Assembly (NCBI RefSeq): GCF_044763875.1
Contig: NZ_JBIWGZ010000002.1
Location: 186,001 to 250,000 of the forward strand
DNA: 64,000 nt
Direction of reading: 5' to 3'
Source: Rummeliibacillus sp044763875
GTDB taxonomy: Bacteria; Bacillota; Bacilli; Bacillales_A; Planococcaceae
Position numbers and translations under genes: made by a program. This document shows, piece after piece, positions 7,933 to 16,072 of this stretch. Position 1 is the first letter of the stretch; every line of letters begins with the position of its first letter. The notes under the pieces were generated by a model that made no database searches, was not told the origin of the DNA, and saw nothing but the letters and a program-made list of their open reading frames with translations.

Positions 7933-9261
7933 TTAAACAAATGCGTTAAGTATTAATGCACACGCAAACGCCACGAATGAAAGTATTGTTTCTAAAGCTG
8001 TCCACGTCTTAAAAGTTTCTTTAATAGATAAACCTAAATATTCTTTTACCATCCAGAAACCAGCATCATTAACATGTGAGAACATTAAGGATCCAGCACC
8101 TGTTACGATTACGAGAAGTTCTAAGTTAACACCAGGCATGTTCGCAATTATAGGTGATACAATGCCTGCAGCAGTTGTAAGTGCAACTGTTGCAGAACCT
8201 GTCGCAATTCGAATCAACCCTGCAATTACAAATGCTAATACTAAAGGTGATACAGAGAAGTTTTGCGCTAGGTGACCGATTGTGTCGCCAACACCACTGT
8301 CAATAAGAATTTGTTTAAATCCACCACCAGCACCAATAATCAAAACAATCGAACCAACAGGTACTAAGCAATCTTCTGTTAATTTCTTAATTGCTTTTTT
8401 GTTTTGTCCAAGTCTGAAACCAAGGAAATAATATGCTGAGAATACTGAAATAAGTAACGCAATTAACGGACTTCCGATAAATGCAAACGCACCTTCAAGC
8501 GTTTTTCCAACATGCATATAGGGAGCCATTGTACCAAGAACCATTAAAATAACAGGAAGTAAAATTGAGAAGAATGAAATAAATGTACCAGGCATTTGAT
8601 TTTCTGCTTTATCTTCTACATGCACGAATTCAGGCTCAGCCTCAGGTATAACTCGTTTGCTAATATATTTTGCAAAAAGTGGTCCACCAATAATACCAGT
8701 AGGAATTGCAATAATTAATGAATAAAGAAGTACTTTACCTAAATTAGCATTGTAAATTCCAATTGCAGCAACTGCACCAGGATGCGGTGGAACTAAACCA
8801 TGTACAATCGATAATCCTGCGATTGCTGGTAATGCAATCAATAAGATATTTTTCTTAGAAGCTTTTTGAATTGAAATCACAAGTGGAAGTAAAATTAATA
8901 TCCCAACTTCGAAGAACACTGGAATCCCAATTACAAATCCAGAAAAGAACATTGCCCATGGTAATTTTTTTTCACCGAATACTTTGATAAAGAAATTGGC
9001 AATTCTTAAACCTGCACCAGATTCTGCAAGCATTTTCCCCAAAATTGCACCAAGTGCGATAATTCCAATTAAGTGTCCAAGTGTACCGCCAACACCTGTT
9101 TCGTACGCTTTCACAATTTCATCTAAGTTCATACCAGTGAAAATAGCAAGGAAAAGACTAGCAACTAGTAGACTGATAAATGCATGCCATTTAAAAACTG
9201 ATACACCGACTATAACAATAACTATTGCTAATAATGTGATAATTAATAAGTATGCGTCCAT
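7933..9261 (-). CDS. gntP: Gluconate permease, GntP family
   Basis: Integral membrane proton symporter that imports gluconate. At 442 residues it matches GntP length (about 448). The sequence is hydrophobic throughout, with a dozen or so predicted helices. Family signatures include GHLIGIIALGAILGKMLAES, LVPPHPGAVAAIGIY near residue 160, and AGLIRIATGSATVAL. The start is ATG with GGGGGA 7 nt upstream. It is transcribed from a strong sigma-A promoter with a catabolite box (9302-9352). Clear identification by motifs and by the neighbouring gnd and gntK. Confidence 0.94.
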   Translation of the reverse strand: MDAYLLIITLLAIVIVIVGVSVFKWHAFISLLVASLFLAIFTGMNLDEIVKAYETGVGGTLGHLIGIIALGAILGKMLAESGAGLRIANFFIKVFGEKKLPWAMFFSGFVIGIPVFFEVGILILLPLVISIQKASKKNILLIALPAIAGLSIVHGLVPPHPGAVAAIGIYNANLGKVLLYSLIIAIPTGIIGGPLFAKYISKRVIPEAEPEFVHVEDKAENQMPGTFISFFSILLPVILMVLGTMAPYMHVGKTLEGAFAFIGSPLIALLISVFSAYYFLGFRLGQNKKAIKKLTEDCLVPVGSIVLIIGAGGGFKQILIDSGVGDTIGHLAQNFSVSPLVLAFVIAGLIRIATGSATVALTTAAGIVSPIIANMPGVNLELLVIVTGAGSLMFSHVNDAGFWMVKEYLGLSIKETFKTWTALETILSFVAFACALILNAFV

Positions 9262-9301
9262 ATTCTATCCCCCATGTCCCAAATATTCGCTTCACATTAA
9301 A

Positions 9302-9352
9302 TGTAAGCATTTTCATTAGCCTTATTATACGGAAAAAAATTTCTTAAATCAA
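9302..9352 (-). promoter_or_regulatory. gntP promoter with cre box and palindrome in the spacer
   Basis: On the minus strand: -35 TTGATT (9347-9352), 17-bp spacer, -10 TATAAT (9324-9329). The spacer contains GAAATTTTTTTC (9332-9343), a GAAA-N4-TTTC palindrome that could be an RpiR-type operator. Right at the expected start of transcription lies TGAAAATGCTTACA (9302-9315), which matches the CcpA cre consensus TGWAANCGNTNWCA at all but one base. The layout predicts catabolite repression plus a local regulator. Confidence 0.65.
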
Positions 9353-9437
9353 TAACACTTCAGAAAAAAAATTCATCCATTTATTACTGTTATTGAACAG
9401 TCTTACTTTTTAAGCCCTAAAAATATACAGACCATAT

Positions 9438-9474
9438 AAAAAAAGTCGGTGTAATGAAGCTACCGACTTTTTTT
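9438..9474 (-). terminator. Rho-independent terminator of cotE
   Basis: Stem AAGTCGGT / ACCGACTT with an 11-nt loop and A/T runs on both sides, immediately after the cotE stop. It may also stop transcripts from the other strand. Confidence 0.85.
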
Positions 9475-9476
9475 GC

Positions 9477-10061
9477 TTACTTACGGAATGAGGATGACTC
9501 TAAATTACTTGATACATTTGATGCAGATGTTGAGCTGGAAGAGCTGGATCTATCTGATGATGAACTTGATGATGAGCTTTCATCTTCAAAATCCCATTCT
9601 TCTTCAAAATCTATAGGATGGATATTAATGCAGATCGTTGTTTCTCCTACAACTTCCGCTAATAATTCTCTTTCGATGGTGATAATAAAATGTTCACCAT
9701 CTGGTCCAATAACCGCTTCAATACAATTTGGCTGCTGTAAAACGCGTATATGCACCTCTTCTTTACCTGTTGGTTCTTCATCACGATAATGTAGTTTGAT
9801 CCGTTCACGATATGGAACTGATTCAGAAAATACTGCAGTTTTGGAATGATTGTTGTATGCGTACCATACATTAATATCATACTTACCTGTTACTTCTACG
9901 AACTTTCCATTTTTCTTTGCTTGATAAGTATGATTGATCACCCAACAACCTAAAATACTTGATGGACTATTTGGTGGACGTAAAGTTTCACTACACTCCG
10001 TTCTTTTTTTGCCCTTTGCAATCACTGCTTTTGTCACAATATGACGTAACTGTTTCAGCAT
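9477..10061 (-). CDS. cotE: Outer spore coat morphogenetic protein CotE, with serine-rich tail
   Basis: CotE recruits the outer spore coat around the forespore. The start is the ATG at 10059-10061 behind AAAGGAGG (194 residues; the GTG at 10088 lacks a ribosome site). Conserved blocks match B. subtilis CotE: IVTKAVIAKGKK, PPNSPSSILGCWVINHTY, VEVTGKYDINVWYAYN, HIRVLQQPNCIEA and ERELLAEVVGETTICI. B. subtilis CotE (181 residues) ends in a long acidic tail. Here a short acidic stretch (FEEEWDFEDE) is followed by a roughly 40-residue serine-dominated tail. This region binds other coat proteins in B. subtilis, so its partners may differ. Certain as CotE. Confidence 0.95.
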   Translation of the reverse strand: MLKQLRHIVTKAVIAKGKKRTECSETLRPPNSPSSILGCWVINHTYQAKKNGKFVEVTGKYDINVWYAYNNHSKTAVFSESVPYRERIKLHYRDEEPTGKEEVHIRVLQQPNCIEAVIGPDGEHFIITIERELLAEVVGETTICINIHPIDFEEEWDFEDESSSSSSSSDRSSSSSSTSASNVSSNLESSSFRK

Positions 10062-10087
10062 GATTCCTCCTTTGCTTCCGTTCACCA

Positions 10088-10116
10088 CATCATATGCGGC
10101 TTTTGCCTAGTGGGTG
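10088..10116 (-). promoter_or_regulatory. Putative sigma-K promoter of cotE
   Basis: On the minus strand CACC (10113-10116), 16 bp, then CATATGATG (10088-10096) fits the sigma-K pattern mACm-N16/17-CATANNNTA at all but the last base. Transcription would start about 20 nt before the ATG. B. subtilis cotE has sigma-E and sigma-K promoters, so this is plausible. Confidence 0.4.
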
Positions 10117-10484
10117 CCTAATTCTTTAATAAAAAATCTTATTCATAAGAATCAATTTTATAAATGCTTTTCTAGTATAAAAATACGAATTTTTTCTAAA
10201 TAAACAATTCAATAATTCGGCATTTCTAGTATTTACTTAATATGACGCTTTCACAGAAAAAAACAGAACACACACGCACGTTTAGCCCAGAGAAACCGTG
10301 GAGGGCTCGAATCGAAATCATCCTTTCAGATATCAACCTAGAGTGCGTTTTTAGGAAGATACTTTAGAAAGCCAAGTCGTGTGACTGATGATTTTTTGCG
10401 ATTAGTAATCGCAGGAAAAATAGTTTTCTAGTTCAAGTCTTATGAACAGAGAAGGGCTAGCGATTATAACAAAAATAAAAAAAG

Positions 10485-10524
10485 GGATGTCTAATAAGTG
10501 TAGAAAACCACTTATTAGACATCC
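10485..10524. terminator. Terminator of ymcA, long palindrome
   Basis: A 16-bp stem (GGATGTCTAATAAGTG / CACTTATTAGACATCC) with an 8-nt loop, A-run on the left and T-run on the right, so it could work in both directions. Its arms resemble the hairpin at 23836-23878. Confidence 0.85.
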
Positions 10525-10539
10525 TTTTTCTTTATATGT

Positions 10540-10974
10540 TTATGAACAGCTTCCTGGTTGTGAGTTACGAACTTTCGAACCTGTTTCGCCACGTAATACG
10601 TCGCCACCTGTAGATTCAACAATTTCATCTGTCACATTATTAGCAATTGCATTAGAAACAAGTTGTAATAAGTCATTAACATCGACTTGTGATTGCTTGA
10701 ATTCTTCAACAATAGGTATTGCATCGATTTCTTCTTCGATTTTTGCAATTTTTTCTTCAATTAAATTCAAGGCTTTTTCTTTACCATAATATTGGAAGTT
10801 TACAGCTTGTTTTTGTAAGCTTTTTAAGCTTGCAATTTTTTCACGGACAAATTGATTTTCATTAATCTGTGCTTCAGCACGTTTAAAGAAATCGACTTCC
10901 TCTGTATTAGCAATCATGTGTGCGATTTCACGTGCTTTTGCGATAATATCGTCTTTAGTAAATAATTCTGTCAT
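10540..10974 (-). CDS. ricA: YlbF/YmcA family regulator RicA (YmcA)
   Basis: With RicF (YlbF) and RicT (YaaT), this protein forms a complex that promotes RNase Y-dependent mRNA maturation, biofilm formation, competence and sporulation. At 144 residues it equals B. subtilis YmcA (143). Matching blocks are TEEVDFFKRAEAQINEN, LKSLQKQAVN and SQVDVNDLLQLVSNAI. The C-terminus TGGDVLRGETGSKV...CS keeps the terminal cysteine; the complex carries Fe-S clusters. It overlaps the miaB stop by 4 bp, so they are translationally coupled. rny, its functional partner, is 6 kb away. Confidence 0.93.
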   Translation of the reverse strand: MTELFTKDDIIAKAREIAHMIANTEEVDFFKRAEAQINENQFVREKIASLKSLQKQAVNFQYYGKEKALNLIEEKIAKIEEEIDAIPIVEEFKQSQVDVNDLLQLVSNAIANNVTDEIVESTGGDVLRGETGSKVRNSQPGSCS

Positions 10975-12521
10975 CCTGCATTCACCTCTTGACTCGATAC
11001 CACTTCGATCAATTCACCTTGTAATGACCACGTTTTTGCTTCTGTCACTTTTACTTTTACAAGTTTTCCAATGACTTCTTTTGGTGCTACGAAGTTAACG
11101 AGTTTATTTTTTCTTGTATAACCAGCCAACACATTTGGATTTCTTTTACTTTCGCCTTCTACTAATACTTCGACAATTTGACCATCGTATTTCTTTAAAG
11201 CCTCGCCACAATATTCGTTTACAACCTCATTTAAACGTTGTAGTCGATCTTTTTTCACTTCTAATGGTACATTATCTTTCATTTTCGCTGCAGGTGTACC
11301 TTCGCGGGGAGAATAAACATAAGTATACGCCATTTCAAAACCTACTTCTTTATATAGGGAAATCGTTTCCTCAAATTGTTCTTCTGTTTCATTTGGGAAT
11401 CCTACAATAATATCTGTAGTAAGTGCTACATCTGGTATAGCTGTACGAATTTTACGTACTAATTCTAAATAGCTTTCACGTGTATACTTACGTGCCATAA
11501 TCTTCAACATATCACTAGAACCTGATTGTACTGGTAAGTGAATATGTTCTACTAGATTTCCTTTTTTCGCAAGTACTTCAATTAGATGATCATCAAAATC
11601 TCTAGGATGACTGGTCGTGAATCGAATACGAGGAATATCTATTTTACGTAATTCGTCCATTAAATCTCCTAATCGATAGTTTCGGTCATCAAAGTCTTTA
11701 CCGTATGCATTGACGTTTTGACCAAGTAACGTGACCTCTTTATAGCCCTGTGCTGCTAAACTACGAACTTCTTGGATAATATCCTCTGGTAAACGGCTAC
11801 GTTCTTTCCCACGTGTATATGGAACAATACAGTACGTGCAGAACTTATCACAACCATACATAATATTAACCCATGCTTTTGTATTTCCTTTTCGTACTTT
11901 AGGAAGGTTTTCAATGACATCGCCTTCCTTAGACCATACTTCAACAACCATTTCTTTTGATAGATATGCTTCATTTAAAACTTCTGGTAAACGATGAATA
12001 TTATGTGTACCAAAAATCATATCTACTTGATCATACGTTTTTAATATTTTCTTTACAACTGCTTCTTCTTGTGACATACAGCCACAAACACCAATTAGTA
12101 AATCTGGATTTTTTTGTTTTAAGGGTTTTAAGTGACCAAGTTCACCAAATACGCGATTTTCTGCATTTTCACGAATAGCACATGTATTCATTAAAATTAC
12201 ATTAGCTTCCTCAACATCTTCTGTTGGCTCATATCCTAATTGGATGAAAATACCAGACATAACTTCTGTATCATGTTCGTTCATTTGGCAACCATATGTG
12301 CGTATTAAAAATTTGCGACCTGTTCCCATACCCATGAATTCTTCATCAATCTTAAAGTCATTGTGGTATTGTACGTCTTCTTTCCCACGTTTCTTCGCGT
12401 CTTTTAAAGATGGCGCTTTATAGTCAGATTGAAAATATTTGCTATAGTCTTTTTCTGTTTTTACAGTGGTAGATTTAGTAGTTTTTACTTGCTGACTAGC
12501 AAGTCGTTGTTCTTCATTCAT
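10971..12521 (-). CDS. miaB: tRNA-2-methylthio-N6-dimethylallyladenosine synthase MiaB
   Basis: Radical-SAM methylthiotransferase that adds the 2-methylthio group to i6A37 of tRNAs reading UNN codons. Of 516 residues, the N-terminal UPF0004 domain has cluster cysteines C78, C114 and C148. The radical-SAM triad C224-x3-C228-x2-C231 is in GCDKFCTYCIVPYTRG. A C-terminal TRAM domain covers the last 70 residues or so. The roughly 65-residue lysine-rich N-terminal extension is typical of Bacillus homologues (YmcB, 509). AAGGAG lies 7 nt before the ATG. Co-transcribed with ricA. Confidence 0.96.
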   Translation of the reverse strand: MNEEQRLASQQVKTTKSTTVKTEKDYSKYFQSDYKAPSLKDAKKRGKEDVQYHNDFKIDEEFMGMGTGRKFLIRTYGCQMNEHDTEVMSGIFIQLGYEPTEDVEEANVILMNTCAIRENAENRVFGELGHLKPLKQKNPDLLIGVCGCMSQEEAVVKKILKTYDQVDMIFGTHNIHRLPEVLNEAYLSKEMVVEVWSKEGDVIENLPKVRKGNTKAWVNIMYGCDKFCTYCIVPYTRGKERSRLPEDIIQEVRSLAAQGYKEVTLLGQNVNAYGKDFDDRNYRLGDLMDELRKIDIPRIRFTTSHPRDFDDHLIEVLAKKGNLVEHIHLPVQSGSSDMLKIMARKYTRESYLELVRKIRTAIPDVALTTDIIVGFPNETEEQFEETISLYKEVGFEMAYTYVYSPREGTPAAKMKDNVPLEVKKDRLQRLNEVVNEYCGEALKKYDGQIVEVLVEGESKRNPNVLAGYTRKNKLVNFVAPKEVIGKLVKVKVTEAKTWSLQGELIEVVSSQEVNAG

Positions 12522-12653
12522 CGGTATTCTCCTTTCGTTCGAGTACCCATTTACCTATTATACTGAATGATAGTCTATTCCTACAAGATATGAGTTTGAA
12601 ATGTCTTTTATTAGACATAATAATTGATTTTATATTAGTGGAAAATGATAGTT

Positions 12654-12690
12654 AAAAAAATCGCCCATTCGTTTGGAATGAGCGATTTTA
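12654..12690 (-). terminator. Rho-independent terminator of korAB
   Basis: Stem ATCGCCCATTC / GAATGAGCGAT (one mismatch), followed on the minus strand by seven T. It lies after the korB stop at 12725. Confidence 0.88.
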
Positions 12691-12724
12691 CCTTTATAAA
12701 AAGTAAATTTAAAAGAACTTGAAA

Positions 12725-13591
12725 TTATATAAACTCTTTCATCAGTTCATTTAATTCTTCTTCTTTGATCATTATGTCTGCTTTGTTAAGTGGTTCTTCA
12801 TTGTAGCCAATAATTTTTTCTTGATATGAAGGTTCATCATCGTTTTGATAGATAATACCTGTTACTAGACCTTCATGTTCCATTACAGTTTTCATCGCTT
12901 CAGCACGATTAGTTGAATCGTACCCTTCTATACTTGATAGTTTTGTAATGTGTTCTTTGAACCAATCATATGTGTTAACTTTGTTATATGTCACACATGG
13001 GCTAAATACATTGATAAATGAAAAACCTTTATGTTTCATACCTGCTTCAATAATCGCTGTTAATTCTTTTAAGTCTGTTGAGAAACTTTGAGCAACAAAA
13101 GTAGCACCTGAAGATAGAGCGACTTCTAACGGTTTTAATGATGGTTCAATTGCGCCACCTGGTGTTGATTTTGTAACAAAACCAGCAGCAGAGCGTGGTG
13201 AAGTTTGACCTTTTGTTAAACCATAGATTTGGTTATCCATGACAACATAAGTGATATCAATATTACGACGGATTGAGTGGATTGTATGGCCCATACCTAT
13301 TGCAAAACCATCTCCGTCACCACCTGTAGCGATGACATTTAAATCACGATTAGCCATTTTTAAACCTTGAGCAATTGGTAATGCACGTCCATGAATACCA
13401 TGTAAGCCATATGAGTTAATATAACCTGATAAACGACCTGAACAACCAATACCTGAAACTACCGCAAGTTCATGTGGTTCGATTTCAAGGTTTGCTGCAG
13501 CACGTTGAATGGCAGCTTGCACTGAAAAGTCACCACATCCTGGGCACCAGTTAGGTTTTACAGTGTTACGAAAATCCTTAAATGTTACCAT
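12725..13591 (-). CDS. korB: 2-oxoacid:ferredoxin oxidoreductase beta subunit
   Basis: Thiamine-diphosphate-binding subunit of a 2-oxoglutarate (or related 2-oxoacid):ferredoxin oxidoreductase, which makes succinyl-CoA with ferredoxin as acceptor. It has 288 residues. PNWCPGCGDFSVQAAIQRA near the N-terminus carries cluster-binding cysteines. The ThDP/Mg motif is in ATGGDGDGFAIGMGH, followed by YVVMDNQIYGLTKGQTSPRS. It overlaps korA by 14 bp. The 2-oxoglutarate assignment rests on similarity to KorB proteins; pyruvate or other oxoacids cannot be excluded from sequence. Confidence 0.9.
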   Translation of the reverse strand: MVTFKDFRNTVKPNWCPGCGDFSVQAAIQRAAANLEIEPHELAVVSGIGCSGRLSGYINSYGLHGIHGRALPIAQGLKMANRDLNVIATGGDGDGFAIGMGHTIHSIRRNIDITYVVMDNQIYGLTKGQTSPRSAAGFVTKSTPGGAIEPSLKPLEVALSSGATFVAQSFSTDLKELTAIIEAGMKHKGFSFINVFSPCVTYNKVNTYDWFKEHITKLSSIEGYDSTNRAEAMKTVMEHEGLVTGIIYQNDDEPSYQEKIIGYNEEPLNKADIMIKEEELNELMKEFI

Positions 13592-15329
13592 CTGTTAGCA
13601 ACTCCTTTACACGGTCAAGTAATTCCATTGGTAAGAATGGTGTACCGTCATATTTTGTTAAGTTTACAATTTTATCATGGTAACCCATGTTTAATTTCAT
13701 AATATTAGCTAATTGACCTGTCGCATTATTTTCGACAACAATCACTTTTTTCGCATGATCGATTAATGACTTCATTTCTTCAACTGGGAATGGGTGAATT
13801 AAACGAATATGCGCATGGTTTGTTTTAACGCCTTCTGCATCTAACATTGGACGGATTTCTTCTAATGCACCTTTTGTTGAACCAAAACCTACAAGCAATA
13901 CATCGGCTTCTTCGTTAGGTGCATCCGTAAATACTGGTGTATCAAAATGTACATGTTGTAATTTACGGAAACGTTTGTCCATTTGAGTCTTACGGTTGCC
14001 TGCTGCTTCAGAAGGTTTTCCTTCTTCGTTATGTTCAACACCAGTTACATGGTGAATACCGTATTTTTGACCTGGGACCACTCGTGTAGAAATACCATCT
14101 TCTGTTACTGCATAACGTTTAAAGTATTGTTTATCTTCGATTTCTGGAAGTTCATCCATATTTAATTTACCACGGTTAATTGTAATCTTAGAGTAGTCAA
14201 ATGGTTCAACAGTTTGTTTACCAAGTGATAATTGTAAATCTGACAGTACGATAACTGGTAATTGTAACTCATCTGCAATATTGAATGCTTGAATCATATC
14301 GTAGAATGCTTCTTCACCAGTTGATGGCGCAATGACTACTTTTGGAATTTCTCCATGAGTTCCGTAAAGCATAGCCATTAAATCTGATTGTTCTTGTTTT
14401 GTTGGAAGACCTGTAGATGGGCCACCACGTTGTGTATCAACGACAACAAAAGGTGTTTCTGTCATACCTGCAAGACCAAGTGCCTCCATCATAAGTGAAA
14501 GACCAGGACCTGCTGATGCTGTGAATGCACGTGCGCCACCGTAGCTTGCACCAATAGCCATTGTAGCAGCTGCAATTTCATCTTCTGTTTGAATAACAGT
14601 ACCACCAAATTTAGGTAATTTTTTAATTAAGTATTCCATAATTTCTGATGCTGGTGTAATTGGGTACGCACTCATTATACGAGAACCTGCTGCAAGTGCG
14701 CCAAGTGCCATAGCTTCGTTACCAATCATGAATAAACGATGTTTGCCATCTCCAGGTTCAAGTTCGAATTTACCAACTTGATCTTTTAGCAATTCATCCA
14801 TCATTTCATGACCTTTAGCGATTGCTTCCATATTCTTTTGTACAACAGCTTCACCTTTACGGCCGAAGATTTCATTGACAACACTTTGGAATACTTCATC
14901 ATTAAGGTTCATAAGTGCAGCAGTTGCACCAATTGCAACCATGTTTTTCATAAGTGACGTACCAAGTTCAGTAGCAATTTCTGTAAATGGAACTACATAT
15001 AATTCAGCTTGGCAATCTTCTGGTTTTTCAGGTTTAAATTTAGCATCCGCTAAAATTACTCCTTCAGTTGTTAATTCTTTATAGTTAACCTCGATTGTTT
15101 CTTGGTCAAATGCAACCAATATATCTAGATCATCTGGAATCGTATGTACAGTTGACGTACGTACGTTAATTTTATTATTCGTGTGGCCACCTTTAATACG
15201 GGAAGAGAAGTGGCGATATCCATATAAATGGTAGCCTAAGCGGTTCATCGCAGTTGAGAAAATTTCTCCGGTACTTTCAATACCTTCCCCCTGTTGCCCA
15301 CCGACTTTCCATGAAAGCTGATGTAACAT
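13578..15329 (-). CDS. korA: 2-oxoacid:ferredoxin oxidoreductase, fused gamma-alpha subunit
   Basis: Partner of KorB. The N-terminal gamma domain (residues 1-190) shows WKVGGQQGEGIESTGEIFS and YRHFSSRIKGGHTN. The alpha domain follows from about residue 200: GNEAMALGALAAG, then AYPITPASEIMEYL and TASAGPGLSLMMEALGLAG, closing with a transketolase-C-like region. The gamma-alpha fusion at 583 residues is the form found in Bacillus and Actinobacteria. AAGGAG lies 11 nt before the ATG. The operon starts here and ends at 12654. korAB lies between spoVS and miaB, where B. subtilis has tdh and kbl. Confidence 0.92.
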   Translation of the reverse strand: MLHQLSWKVGGQQGEGIESTGEIFSTAMNRLGYHLYGYRHFSSRIKGGHTNNKINVRTSTVHTIPDDLDILVAFDQETIEVNYKELTTEGVILADAKFKPEKPEDCQAELYVVPFTEIATELGTSLMKNMVAIGATAALMNLNDEVFQSVVNEIFGRKGEAVVQKNMEAIAKGHEMMDELLKDQVGKFELEPGDGKHRLFMIGNEAMALGALAAGSRIMSAYPITPASEIMEYLIKKLPKFGGTVIQTEDEIAAATMAIGASYGGARAFTASAGPGLSLMMEALGLAGMTETPFVVVDTQRGGPSTGLPTKQEQSDLMAMLYGTHGEIPKVVIAPSTGEEAFYDMIQAFNIADELQLPVIVLSDLQLSLGKQTVEPFDYSKITINRGKLNMDELPEIEDKQYFKRYAVTEDGISTRVVPGQKYGIHHVTGVEHNEEGKPSEAAGNRKTQMDKRFRKLQHVHFDTPVFTDAPNEEADVLLVGFGSTKGALEEIRPMLDAEGVKTNHAHIRLIHPFPVEEMKSLIDHAKKVIVVENNATGQLANIMKLNMGYHDKIVNLTKYDGTPFLPMELLDRVKELLTDGNI

Positions 15330-15516
15330 TTATCAACATCTCCTTAATATATATTAACGTCTAAGCTTTTTATACTTCATAATTTTATCATGAACATGCG
15401 TATGAAACTATTGTTATTAGACGATTTCACTGAAAATCAGACCTTTGACGGAAAAGATAATTCATAAAATTGTAGTGGTAAGCGTTCATTTAATGTTTAT
15501 TTTCATTCAAAAACAT

Positions 15517-15549
15517 AAAAAAATACCGGATATGTCCGGTATTTTTTTA
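15517..15549. terminator. Terminator of spoVS
   Basis: A perfect 9-bp stem AATACCGGA / TCCGGTATT with TATG loop, flanked by A and T runs so symmetric that it may act in both directions. It lies beyond the repeat, about 170 bp after spoVS. Confidence 0.88.
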
Positions 15550-15552
15550 TCT

Positions 15553-15717
15553 ATCTAGTTGTACACGCCAGCCACTCGATGGTATATATGCTATGAACCC
15601 TATAGTCGTCGCTATCTTCCACACATCGTGGCGTTCTTAGGCTATCTTTCTTACTTAAAGCTGAACGTGCGTCCTTCGCTTTTATATCTTATCCAGCTGC
15701 GGGCGCTAGCTTTTATT
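15553..15717 (-). repeat. Dispersed repeat, family B copy 1 (3' side of spoVS)
   Basis: On the minus strand it starts two bases after the spoVS stop, at AATAAAAGCTAGCGCCCGCAG. It continues AGCTGGATAAGATATAAAAG, CGAAGGACGCACGTTCAGC, GATAGCCTAAG and CATCGAGTGGCTGGCGTGTA, and ends CAACTAGAT. The outer parts (GCGCC...AGCTGGA at one end, GAGTGGCTGGCG at the other) match the family B copies near pnp and truB; the inner part differs. Arms are inverted, so a long branched hairpin can form in the 3' UTR. Confidence 0.65.
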
Positions 15718-15718
15718 C

Positions 15719-15985
15719 TTATCTTCCTCGCTTTTCAACGAGTAATTTTAAAGCTGTTCGATCTTCACCAGCTATTAGTATATCTGTAAACGCTGGTGAA
15801 CAAGTTAAATCTGTACCACTCGGCGCTACAAAACCTCTCGCAATCGCGATCGCTTTTACAGCTTGATTGAGTGCACCTGCCCCTACTGCTTGCATCTCTG
15901 CATATCCTTGCTCTCTAATCACTGCCACTAATGCACCTGCTACAGAATTTGGGTTGGAGCGAGACGATACTTTCAATGAATCCAC
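15719..15985 (-). CDS. spoVS: Stage V sporulation protein S
   Basis: Small Alba-fold-like nucleic-acid-binding protein needed for late sporulation and affecting septation. I place the start at the GTG (15983-15985), 7 nt after GGGAGGA, giving 88 residues (86 in B. subtilis); the longer frame from 16021 has no ribosome site. The sequence SSRSNPNSVAGALVAVIREQ, AVGAGALNQAVKAIAIARGF and APSGTDLTCSPAFTDI is nearly invariant in the family. It has its own terminator and a possible sporulation promoter at 16040-16047. Certain. Confidence 0.95.
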   Translation of the reverse strand: MDSLKVSSRSNPNSVAGALVAVIREQGYAEMQAVGAGALNQAVKAIAIARGFVAPSGTDLTCSPAFTDILIAGEDRTALKLLVEKRGR

Positions 15986-16039
15986 AACTATTCCTCCCTT
16001 AGTTTGAAAAATCAGGGACATTTTGATTGTCCATGGAAC

Positions 16040-16047
16040 ATTGTATG
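16040..16047 (-). promoter_or_regulatory. Possible sigma-E -10 box upstream of spoVS
   Basis: CATACAAT on the minus strand equals the sigma-E -10 consensus, 55 nt before the spoVS GTG. A matching -35 is weak (TCTATCT about 13 nt further up). B. subtilis spoVS is known for sigma-H control, so this would be a difference or an addition. Confidence 0.3.
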
Positions 16048-16072
16048 CACGATATGCAAGAGATAGACTAAA

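Larger units (their letters stand above)
10062..10539. other. 478-bp gene-free region upstream of cotE
   Basis: Holds the putative sigma-K promoter of cotE (10088-10116), AT-rich DNA to about 10260, a GC-richer block at about 10270-10470, and the ymcA terminator (10485-10524). The block contains AGCCC...GGGCT (about 10283-10307) and the palindrome GCGATTAGTAATCGC (10398-10412). No open frame is believable. The block may be a decayed intergenic repeat. Confidence 0.6.
15330..15718. other. 389-bp region between korA and spoVS
   Basis: Right to left: a family B dispersed repeat touching the spoVS stop (15553-15717), the spoVS terminator (15517-15549), then about 185 bp of AT-rich DNA that must hold the korA promoter. 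No -35/-10 pair is strong enough to name. No believable small gene. Confidence 0.6.
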
